A DNA stretch of 5,355 nucleotides from Planctomycetaceae bacterium (lineage in GTDB: Bacteria; Planctomycetota; Planctomycetia; Planctomycetales; Planctomycetaceae), in NCBI GenBank assembly GCA_023258825.1, contig JALQWE010000297.1, positions 1 through 5,355 of the forward strand. Reading direction: 5' to 3'. Position 1 is the first letter of the stretch; every line of letters begins with the position of its first letter. Positions 1 through 5,355 of this stretch are shown here, in pieces. A program made the translations under genes and the position numbers. Below the pieces are notes generated by a model. The model ran no database searches and was not told the DNA's origin. It saw only the letters and a program-made list of their open reading frames with translations.

Positions 1-1971
1 CCATCCGCTGGAAACACACCAGACAAAACCACGTCTCCAGAAGCGCAAACAGCCGAAGCCAACAGCCCTGGCGACCAGGATGCCGCTGCAGAAAAGCCCC
101 CGACCGGCGATTCGAGGGGAAAAACCGCTCAACCCGGAACGTCCAGCAAACGTGGAGAACAGGATCCCACGCAACCCGATGCTGCCGCCGAAAAAATGCA
201 GCCCGAAAACGCACAGCCCGGGACTACAGAACCCAATACACAACCTGGCCAGGCAGCCACACAGCGCCCCGGGCAGAACAAACAGGACGCCCCCAAAAAG
301 AACACCCCGGAACCCGGCAATGGAACAAAGTCCGGCAACAACAAGGCTGAATCGCCGCAGAACGGCGCGTCACCTCAGAACACTGGCGAAAAATCCAATG
401 AACAACCAGATCCCGGCAGCGACACCCCCTCGACGTCGCCTTCCGGAAAACCATCCGACGGCAACAACTCGTCCCCCAGCGGCGACTCAAATACAAATCC
501 ATCCGGCGACAGTCAGCCACAAGGCTCAGACGGACAGCCCTCGTCCTCTCCTTCCCCATCCGAGGGGAACAACAACGACGGCAAGGGGAACAACTCCGAC
601 AGCAATTCCAGCCAGAGCCGCCAGGCTCCTGCCGGTCAGTCCGGTGCCTCAGCCGCCCCCTCCAAAACCGGCTCTAAGGCCGCAGGTTCGCAGAAATCCG
701 GTGGCGGAGCTGCCGCGGGGGGCAGTTCGCAAAACGGCAATTCCTCACCGGATAATGCCACGGAAAGCGCTTCGTCCGACGAACAGAAGTCGGGCAATTC
801 CGCTGCCCGGAACCCCGGAAACGCTGATCCACAGAAAAACGGCAACAACAAGGCCGCCAAAAACGGCAAGTCCTCTCCCAATTCCACCACACCAAAGGCT
901 CCGAATGGAGACGCTCCCAACGACTCCGAAACCGTGACCGAAAACGAGCCGGCCTCAGGCACACCCTCCGATCGAAAGACCTCCGACAAATCCCAAAACA
1001 CAAAGGGAACCGGAAAGCAGGCCAGCAAGGCCGGCCAGCCCTCTTCAGACGATGCCTCGGCAGATTCACAGCCAGGTGCCGACGCACAGTCCGGCAATAA
1101 ATCCTCTCAGCCAGGTAATCCACAAAGAAACTCCGACAAGCAGGACTCCGCACCAAAACAATCGTCAGCGGAACAGCCCGAGTCGACAGCGGAGGATCAG
1201 TCCGGAAATCAGAAATCGGGCGGGCAATCCGGCAGCCAGCAGAAGTCCGACCGTGGTGGCGAAGGCGGTGCCCGAAAAGCTGGTGCCCAGCAGTCCGGCG
1301 GCGGCAAACAGCCTGGGGGCGGTGGCAAAGGCGCAATCGGCACACCGGGTGCCACAGGAGGCGTTCAGGCGGGCTCCGGGGCTGCCCCTGAATCCCAGCC
1401 GGGGTCTGATGACGGTCGTGGCGAGGATCCACCTCCCGCGACTTCGCCACAACCCGGAAAACAGGCCGGCGGCGCTCCCGATGCAGACAACGAAAAACCC
1501 GCGGCACAGGACGACAATGCCGCGTCGTCGGGACCATCGGAAACACCACCTGTGGAACCAGCACAGCAGCCCAGTGATGCGGAAGTGGACAACGCCGCCC
1601 GCGCCGCCGGACTCGCCCTCAAACGTCTGCAGAAGGAACTGGACCGCGGTGAAGTTGACCAGAAACTCCTTGATCAACTGGGCTGGACCAAAGCCGAGCT
1701 GGAAGCGTTTACGCGGCGCATGCAACAGCAACTGCAGGAACGTGAACTGAATGACCAGCAACTGCGCGAAAAGAGCCTCTCACGGAAATCCTTCGAGGAA
1801 ATGCTGCGCAGCCTCGACGTGCAGTCGCAGGGAAAAACTCGCACAGGGACCACAGCACGGGACCGGGATCGCCAGGACACCACCGGGCGTCAATCCACAC
1901 CGCCGGCAAGATACCGCAACAGTTTTGACGCTTACCAGCGGTCACTCTCCGGCGGCGGCTCCTCCCCCTGA
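1..1971 (+). CDS. 3' part of giant low-complexity protein with C-terminal LGW module (5'-truncated)
   Basis: The reading frame is open from the first base, so the gene begins upstream; 656 residues and the TGA stop are visible. An internal ATG at 196 is not a credible start because the same composition continues upstream of it. Visible residues 1 to about 525 are a polyampholyte built from Ser, Gly, Pro, Asn, Gln, Ala, Lys, Asp and Glu. I find no Leu, Phe, Tyr, Trp, Cys or His there and hardly any Val or Ile, so it should be disordered. From about residue 526 the composition changes abruptly to a charged helical module (DAEVDNAARAAG..., LLDQLGWTKAELEAFTRRMQ..., SFEEMLRSLDV), followed by an Arg/Gln/Thr-rich tail of about 45 residues. 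From memory, very large planctomycete proteins often end in such an LGWT-x2-[ED]-L-x2-F module and lie near MoxR/DUF58/VWA genes; that context is outside this window. The role is unknown; an extracytoplasmic or envelope location is inference. The coding call is firm, the family link moderate. Confidence 0.85.
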   Translation, partial: PSAGNTPDKTTSPEAQTAEANSPGDQDAAAEKPPTGDSRGKTAQPGTSSKRGEQDPTQPDAAAEKMQPENAQPGTTEPNTQPGQAATQRPGQNKQDAPKKNTPEPGNGTKSGNNKAESPQNGASPQNTGEKSNEQPDPGSDTPSTSPSGKPSDGNNSSPSGDSNTNPSGDSQPQGSDGQPSSSPSPSEGNNNDGKGNNSDSNSSQSRQAPAGQSGASAAPSKTGSKAAGSQKSGGGAAAGGSSQNGNSSPDNATESASSDEQKSGNSAARNPGNADPQKNGNNKAAKNGKSSPNSTTPKAPNGDAPNDSETVTENEPASGTPSDRKTSDKSQNTKGTGKQASKAGQPSSDDASADSQPGADAQSGNKSSQPGNPQRNSDKQDSAPKQSSAEQPESTAEDQSGNQKSGGQSGSQQKSDRGGEGGARKAGAQQSGGGKQPGGGGKGAIGTPGATGGVQAGSGAAPESQPGSDDGRGEDPPPATSPQPGKQAGGAPDADNEKPAAQDDNAASSGPSETPPVEPAQQPSDAEVDNAARAAGLALKRLQKELDRGEVDQKLLDQLGWTKAELEAFTRRMQQQLQERELNDQQLREKSLSRKSFEEMLRSLDVQSQGKTRTGTTARDRDRQDTTGRQSTPPARYRNSFDAYQRSLSGGGSSP

Positions 1972-2093
1972 CCGATTCACACCGATCAACCGAAACCCGT
2001 GGCCGCTAATTCGGCCCCCCCCAACAACCAACGCCGCATCGGCATCCGGTGTCCGCTTCAACGGGGACTCATTCCTGCAATCGTCTGCTGAGC

Positions 2094-2124
2094 AAAAAAA
2101 AGACGCCGCAGATGCTGCGGCGTC
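2094..2124 (-). terminator. rho-independent terminator of the acidic-protein gene
   Basis: A perfect 10-bp GC-rich stem (GACGCCGCAG at 2102-2111 pairing with CTGCGGCGTC at 2115-2124) has a 3-nt loop. On the minus strand it is followed directly by eight T residues (A-run at 2094-2101 on the plus strand). It lies about 30 nt after the stop codon at 2154. No T-run follows the stem on the plus strand, so it is directional and would not obviously stop the convergent gene ending at 1971. Confidence 0.9.
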
Positions 2125-2153
2125 GCTGCGTTTGAACAGGCCGATACAGCCTC

Positions 2154-2465
2154 TCACGCGAGATCAAATGTCTCTGAACTGTCGTCGTTCAGATCGTCTT
2201 CCACAATCAGATTGCCAACACTGCCCGGACCATGGTCGTAGCAGTCGTCTTCGTGCCACAGAGGCAATCCTGCGGCATAGCGAGCCGCCAGCATCATGAC
2301 CTTCTCTTCTGAACCCGGCTTGGCAGCAGTCGGCGAGGAAGGATCCACTCCCAGGGATTTCAGCTCTTCTTCAAATCCCGCGTCAAGATCGCTGAGAAAC
2401 TCATAGCCCTCGATGTCGGACAGTGATTCAAGACCTTCATCCGCTTCAGAATAGCGAGACAGCAT
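2154..2465 (-). CDS. small highly acidic hypothetical protein (103 aa)
   Basis: I do not recognise this protein. The ATG start at 2465 is supported by a GGAG Shine-Dalgarno sequence (2473-2476) with 7-nt spacing, and the gene is closed by a strong intrinsic terminator. About a quarter of the residues are Asp or Glu (26 of 103 by hand count) against five Lys/Arg, giving a strongly negative soluble protein with no signal peptide or membrane segment. Residues 5-40 are rich in acidic and hydrophobic residues and could form short helices. Residues 62-78 form the most motif-like patch, RYAAGLPLWHEDDCYDH, where His71, Cys75 and His78 with nearby Asp/Glu could bind a metal; this is speculation. The tail (89-101) is again acidic. 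Its neighbours are the convergent giant gene and, upstream, a long gap separating it from the membrane-protein cluster, so it is probably transcribed alone. Confidence 0.8.
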   Translation of the reverse strand: MLSRYSEADEGLESLSDIEGYEFLSDLDAGFEEELKSLGVDPSSPTAAKPGSEEKVMMLAARYAAGLPLWHEDDCYDHGPGSVGNLIVEDDLNDDSSETFDLA

Positions 2466-2554
2466 TCAATAGCTCCAGTGGTAACAAACAGCGAAAAAAC
2501 GGCGAGCATTTTTCCTTCCCTGGAGTTCTGCGTGCAATGCCACCATCAAGCCAT

Positions 2555-2583
2555 TTCACAGAACCAGAGTACGGATCTGTCAA
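2555..2583 (-). promoter_or_regulatory. candidate sigma-70-type promoter for the acidic-protein gene
   Basis: On the minus strand a perfect TTGACA (-35, plus positions 2578-2583) is followed after 17 nt by TGTGAA (2555-2560), a poor -10 box (3 of 6 matches). It would give a leader of roughly 80-85 nt before the ATG at 2465. The -35 match and spacing are seen directly; promoter function is inference. A competing upstream pair, TTGACA (2694-2699) and AAAAAT (2671-2676), also at 17-nt spacing, has a better -10 box. Confidence 0.3.
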
Positions 2584-3074
2584 AAGGCCTGCAGGTGTGG
2601 ACTTTGCGAGGGGATGCCGAGCAAACAGAAAGTTCCTGTCAACTCAACGGCCGAATCCTTTCGGTGGCGGATTTTTCAGTCCGGCAGACCCATTGTCAAC
2701 AAAAATTCGCAATTCCGGGTCCCGATTCCATTGAACTTCCCACGATGGATTTCAGAGATCGAGAATATCGGCCTCGTGCCTTCCCAAATCTGCACATCTT
2801 TCCTGTCTCGTCCCTTTTCATTACCACCCTGATTCCCACCCCGTTCTCTGTCCGCAAAACATGTCCACACGCCCCAGTCCGAAAGGTTCCACCAGCGTCC
2901 ACAACTGGACCACCAGAACCTCCAGCCGTGAACCGCCAGCCGCTGGCCACACGCCACACGCCATCATCGGCAGACACAGTCGCCACCCATGGCCTGCAAC
3001 ATTCCGTTATCCCCCATCCCGCCGGGGTACTTCGCAGACATCAGGCCAACCACGCTGAGCCCCCTCCGCAACCA

Positions 3075-3104
3075 AAAAACAGCGCTCAGTCCTGCGGCGT
3101 TTTT
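3075..3104 (-). terminator. weak candidate terminator downstream of membrane protein B
   Basis: An imperfect hairpin has an outer AAAAAC/GTTTTT pairing (3075-3080 with 3099-3104), a 2x2 mismatch and an inner CGC/GCG pairing around an 8-nt loop. There are A/T runs on both sides, so it could act in either direction. It begins about 30 nt after the stop of protein B. The GC stem is short, so this is a tentative call based mainly on position. Confidence 0.25.
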
Positions 3105-3134
3105 CCGTCTTTTGCAAATCATCCTCAAACCCTG

Positions 3135-3878
3135 TCAAGCCCCCCTCGCGTCACCGCCAACAGTCCCCACGTCCGGCGATTTCGATGACTGTTGCGATAA
3201 CTGCTGCAGAAATGCCGGAGCAAATCCTCTGATGTAAAATCGACCGTCCGGAAATTGCTCACAGGACAATCGCCCACCCGGGAAAAGCGTCCGATTGATC
3301 ACAAACTGCAGAAAGATCACCAGAAGCAAACTCAGATTTGCAACGGTGTCCGACCACGTCATCCGCACCACGAAGCTCAGCAGCAGTCCGCACATTGGCA
3401 TCAGCCGGAGCCACGTCTGTAGCTTCATCCGCCCAGTCGTCATAAATCCAGTCACCCGGCACGTCGCCGGCGGTATGGCCCGTCGCTGCCATAGATAAAC
3501 AAGGACCAACAACAGCACCAGCGTCAGGGCCATGGTCAGCACGCCCACACTCAATCCCGTCACCGCTCCCAGTCGCATCGAAACACCACCCGCCGCAATC
3601 AGGATCAGTAGCCCGATCAGCACGCCTTTAAAAATTCGCCCCAGACTCCCCGCGCGATTTCCGCCCTTGTCGATCAGCGTGATCGGAATTGGCCCCAGCC
3701 CCGTCGGCCGACCGGTATGCAGGCAGTACTCGGGCAGTCTCAGACCACTGCGACACAACAGCCCATCACCGTACAGCTCAAAGTCCCGATGCTCAACCTC
3801 AGCCTCCGCCCCCGCGTCAGACATCCGCTCCATGGACGTCGTGACCGCGTACGGATTTTCATCAACAGGCATCTCCAT
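3135..3878 (-). CDS. membrane protein B of a tandem paralogue set (247 aa, four hydrophobic segments)
   Basis: The protein has a soluble N-terminus (1-80), hydrophobic segments at about 83-101, 107-130, 157-172 and 178-195, and a C-terminal tail. Conserved with protein C are the N-terminal motif LLCRSGLRLPEYCLHTG (41-56; Cys42 and Cys52 spaced C-x9-C), CRVTGF at 140-145 in the loop between segments 2 and 3, and the signature FPDGRFYIRGFAP (209-221). It carries about 18 extra C-terminal residues compared with C. I chose the ATG at 3878 because AAGG lies 8 nt upstream and the resulting MEMPVDENPYAV matches the start of C; the ATG at 3884 has only 2-nt spacing. It appears to be the last gene of a minus-strand unit D-C-B. 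The motif recalls zinc-ribbon-like 'LPxRCVKxN' membrane proteins in which Cys pairs have eroded; that link is from memory. Its biochemical role is unknown. Confidence 0.85.
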   Translation of the reverse strand: MEMPVDENPYAVTTSMERMSDAGAEAEVEHRDFELYGDGLLCRSGLRLPEYCLHTGRPTGLGPIPITLIDKGGNRAGSLGRIFKGVLIGLLILIAAGGVSMRLGAVTGLSVGVLTMALTLVLLLVLVYLWQRRAIPPATCRVTGFMTTGRMKLQTWLRLMPMCGLLLSFVVRMTWSDTVANLSLLLVIFLQFVINRTLFPGGRLSCEQFPDGRFYIRGFAPAFLQQLSQQSSKSPDVGTVGGDARGA

Positions 3879-4008
3879 CCACATTGCCTTTCTTCAGGAC
3901 CAGCATCGTCGCTATCCCCCCGACGCTCAGGCCAGACATACAGGCTGAACCCGGCCCGTTCAGGATGAGCAACACCGCCCACATCGACGGACATGACCCG
4001 GATTCCAC
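3862..4008 (-). CDS. candidate 48-aa single-span membrane micro-protein between genes C and B
   Basis: A GTG-initiated frame fills the 157-bp gap between C and B, and its TGA overlaps the first codons of B by 17 nt, an arrangement suited to translational coupling. Residues 9-41 are hydrophobic and small-residue-rich (MWAVLLILNGPGSACMSGL, then SVGGIATMLVL) and end in KKG, like one membrane span with a positive flank. By hand count about three quarters of its third codon positions are G or C, more than in the competing frame starting at 3994. GGAGG (4011-4015) is only 2 nt from the GTG, but GAGG (4019-4022) is 10 nt away; an internal ATG at 3984 is an alternative start. I know no homologue. It may be real or a chance frame. 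Confidence 0.35.
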   Translation of the reverse strand: MESGSCPSMWAVLLILNGPGSACMSGLSVGGIATMLVLKKGNVDGDAC

Positions 4009-4035
4009 CGCCTCCTCACCTCTCGCTAAAGACTC

Positions 4036-4782
4036 TCACTTTATCTGCCCGCTCTCACGCAGAGCCTCCAGACGTTGCCAATAACCCGGAGCAAATCCTG
4101 TGATCAGAAAACGCCCATCAGGAAGCTGCTGGCTCCGCAATCGCGTCCCACTCCAGAACAGCCGCCCCAGTAGAATCTGCAACAGCCAGAGCACTCCCCA
4201 GGAACTCAGTACCAGATAGAACGACTGCACCACGAACGACGTGAACACACTTACCAGAATGAGTACCGCAGGCAGTGTTCCCAGGACGATGCCGGCCAGA
4301 TGTCGACGTCGACTGACAAACCCGGTCAGGCGGCACGCCGGCAATGCCGGCTGCGACACGGACCACAAACGCAGGAACCACAGTACCACCAGGCTCGCGA
4401 CCCCGATCAGCACCAGTACCACAGGTAATACCGCCAAACCACTCAGGCCAGTCAAAGATCTGAGTCCCATCATCAGCAGCATGACTCCTATGGCCCCGGC
4501 AAGTCCATAAAGCACGCCCCGCGCTACCCGCCCTGGGCTGCTGCTTCGCACGGATTCCCAGGCCACCAAGTTCATCACCAGCGGTCGCAAACTTGTTTCG
4601 CCGCCGGTGTGCAGACACCATTCCGGAAGGCGCAGACCACTGCGACACACAATCCCCCGTTCCACCACTTCAAATTCCGTGTGCTCCGAAATCGGCAGGT
4701 CCAGACCATGCACACTCCGCTCCGTGTCGTGCATCGGCAGCACCGCAAACGGATCATCCTCGTCCCTGCCCTGAATACTCAC
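4036..4782 (-). CDS. membrane protein C of a tandem paralogue set (248 aa, four hydrophobic segments)
   Basis: The layout equals that of protein B: a soluble N-terminus (1-85), hydrophobic segments at about 89-106, 113-140, 164-192 and 195-210, and a charged tail. Conserved elements are IVCRSGLRLPEWCLHTG (44-60; Cys46 and Cys56), CRLTGF (150-155) and LPDGRFLITGFAPGYWQRL (220-238). The GTG at 4782 is preferred because GGAG lies 8 nt upstream, and the start MSIQGRDEDDPFAV then parallels B; a GTG at 4797 in the same frame adds five residues but has no good Shine-Dalgarno. The N-terminal 40 residues are acidic and poorly conserved. It lies 135 bp after D and 157 bp before B, in the same direction, probably one operon. 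It is probably in the cytoplasmic membrane, with both motif-bearing termini on the same side if four spans is right. Function is not known to me. Confidence 0.87.
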   Translation of the reverse strand: MSIQGRDEDDPFAVLPMHDTERSVHGLDLPISEHTEFEVVERGIVCRSGLRLPEWCLHTGGETSLRPLVMNLVAWESVRSSSPGRVARGVLYGLAGAIGVMLLMMGLRSLTGLSGLAVLPVVLVLIGVASLVVLWFLRLWSVSQPALPACRLTGFVSRRRHLAGIVLGTLPAVLILVSVFTSFVVQSFYLVLSSWGVLWLLQILLGRLFWSGTRLRSQQLPDGRFLITGFAPGYWQRLEALRESGQIK

Positions 4783-4894
4783 CCGCTGCTCTCCCACTGC
4801 CAGTATGGCCCTGCTTCAATCTCGCCAGCACCTCTGACACAACATCCGCTATGCGAAGCCCCTCAACCCTCAGGCCACAGATCGGCTGCGCCAC
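4754..4894 (-). CDS. candidate 46-aa micro-protein between genes D and C
   Basis: In the 135-bp gap after D, a GTG at 4894 is preceded by a good Shine-Dalgarno (CTGGAG, with GGAG at 4901-4904 and 6-nt spacing). It opens a frame beginning MAQPICGLRVEGLRIADVVS and continuing EVLARLKQGH, an amphipathic-helix-like segment with G/C-rich third positions. The last 16 or so residues are Gly/Arg/Ser-rich where the frame overlaps the start of gene C (stop at 4754, overlap 29 nt). It could be a translationally coupled leader peptide or a chance frame. D itself ends where its paralogues end, so a frameshift of D is not needed to explain it. Confidence 0.25.
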   Translation of the reverse strand: MAQPICGLRVEGLRIADVVSEVLARLKQGHTGSGRAAGEYSGQGRG

Positions 4895-4917
4895 ATCAAT
4901 CTCCAGCCCATTCCGAT

Positions 4918-5355
4918 TCAGACTTCCCCCCGCAATCGGTCCAGCACTGAACGAGAAAAGCCCTGCACCAGAAAACGTTTGTCCGGCAACGCCGTCGCCC
5001 GCAACTGCAAGCCCCCCAACAGAACACGCTGGATCCAATAAGTGCCCGCTATCACCACGCCTGCTCCCACCAGATAAACCCACGTGGGATAGACCGGGTT
5101 CATGCTGACCACGCAACTCCAGCCAGCCCATGCCATCCAGAGTACCACCTCGCCACCACGCCACACCATGCGACGGGAACGACAAAGAAACCCCAGCACG
5201 TGGCACACCTGTCGCGATTGGGAAAAAAAGTACAGCAGACTGCCCAGCAACATCCCGACCAGACCAGCAATGTAGTTGACAGCACTCAGGCTCCACGTGC
5301 CCCACAAGTCGCCGGCCGCCGTCACCACAAACATCACAAAACCTCCCAGCAGAAA
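4918..5355 (-). CDS. membrane protein D of a tandem paralogue set (5'-truncated by the window edge)
   Basis: The frame is open to the right edge; 145 residues and the TGA are visible, so the N-terminal Cys motif expected from B and C lies outside. A GTG at 5337 could start a shorter frame, but hydrophobic sequence continues upstream of it (FLLGGFVMFVV), so I treat it as internal. Hydrophobic segments lie at visible residues 1-15, 25-44, 69-84 and 92-112. CHVLGF (51-56) sits between segments 2 and 3, exactly where B and C have CRVTGF/CRLTGF, and the C-terminus LPDKRFLVQGFSRSVLDRL (123-141) carries the shared signature. It is the most divergent of the three and is the first gene of the visible minus-strand unit. 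Confidence 0.82.
   Translation of the reverse strand, partial: FLLGGFVMFVVTAAGDLWGTWSLSAVNYIAGLVGMLLGSLLYFFSQSRQVCHVLGFLCRSRRMVWRGGEVVLWMAWAGWSCVVSMNPVYPTWVYLVGAGVVIAGTYWIQRVLLGGLQLRATALPDKRFLVQGFSRSVLDRLRGEV

Larger units (their letters stand above)
2466..3134. other. ~670-bp intergenic gap without a convincing gene
   Basis: This stretch lies between the acidic-protein gene and the stop of membrane protein B. Open frames exist on both strands, but none has a good ribosome binding site together with plausible composition: the plus-strand frame from 2478 is Pro/His/Arg/Ser-rich, and the minus-strand frames ending at 2676 and 2696 have implausible Trp-rich or rare-codon content. What it does hold is three TTGACA hexamers on the minus strand (2578-2583, 2637-2642, 2694-2699), a small 5-bp hairpin (GCCAG/CTGGC, 2935-2947), an 8-bp CCTGCAGG palindrome (2588-2595), and a possible terminator near 3075-3104. 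It may be the 5' regulatory region of the acidic gene, or an eroded former gene. Confidence 0.5.

Noticed and set aside
80..937. Long Pro/Arg/Thr-rich open frame overlapping the giant gene on the plus strand, and several open frames on the opposite strand in 129-1945.
   Set aside because: They are by-products of the biased codons of the low-complexity gene; composition is implausible and the main frame is open throughout with a coherent conserved C-terminal module.
2001..2016. GGCCG/CGGCC hairpin with a 6-nt loop shortly after the stop of the giant gene.
   Set aside because: The stem is only 5 bp and no T-run follows, so it is not supportable as an intrinsic terminator.
2529..2543. CVQCH, a c-type heme-like CxxCH motif in the plus-strand frame starting at 2478.
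   Set aside because: The frame lacks a signal peptide and a credible ribosome site, and the rest is Pro/His/Ser-rich noise; a single CxxCH occurs easily by chance.
2676..2986. Two overlapping minus-strand open frames of 93 and 96 codons in the intergenic gap.
   Set aside because: No Shine-Dalgarno at their starts, Trp-rich or AGA/CGA/GGA-rich content unlike the neighbouring genes, and no recognisable motif.
4754..5305. A 183-codon minus-strand open frame covering most of gene D in another frame.
   Set aside because: Most of it is a shadow of D, which has the paralogue signature and hydrophobic segments; only its last part beyond the end of D looks coding-like and is reported separately.
1..5355. 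CRISPR arrays, tRNA/rRNA genes, insertion sequences and phage genes.
   Set aside because: No direct-repeat array, cloverleaf, rRNA-like block, transposase or terminal inverted repeats were seen in reading the window.

Overview
The window most likely comes from a planctomycete (Planctomycetota). This rests on protein style, not on a marker gene. The evidence is a giant low-complexity secreted or membrane-anchored type of protein ending in an 'LGWTxxELxxF' module, and a cluster of membrane proteins with 'LPE-x-C-L-H-T-G' motifs of a kind I recall mainly from planctomycete genomes. No rRNA, tRNA, phage, transposon or CRISPR signal is visible.

Layout. Positions 1-1971 (+) hold the 3' part of a very large gene. 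About 525 visible residues of disordered Ser/Gly/Pro/Asn/Gln-rich sequence, with no Leu, Phe, Tyr, Trp, Cys or His, end in a short folded-looking helical module. All the other genes are on the minus strand and converge on this one. From right to left they are: a membrane protein cut by the right edge of the window (protein D, 4918-5355), a second one (protein C, 4036-4782), a third one (protein B, 3135-3878), a gap of about 670 bp (2466-3134), and a very acidic 103-residue protein (2154-2465) closed by a strong rho-independent terminator (2094-2124).

Proteins B, C and D are divergent tandem paralogues. Each complete copy has the same order: a soluble N-terminal segment with a Cys-x9-Cys motif, two hydrophobic segments, a short loop with 'C-[RH]-[VL]-x-G-F', two more hydrophobic segments, and a C-terminal signature 'LPDgRFLI.GFaP...L.RL'. 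The two gaps between them (about 135 and 157 bp) each contain a small open frame with coding-like features that overlaps the start of the next gene. These are tentative micro-proteins, possibly translationally coupled.

How the genes work together cannot be stated firmly. D, C and B (with the small frames) look like one minus-strand transcription unit whose promoter lies beyond the right edge. The acidic gene probably has its own promoter in the 670-bp gap. I do not recognise a biochemical function for any gene here. The best lead for something undescribed is the tandem membrane-protein family with its intercalated small frames.
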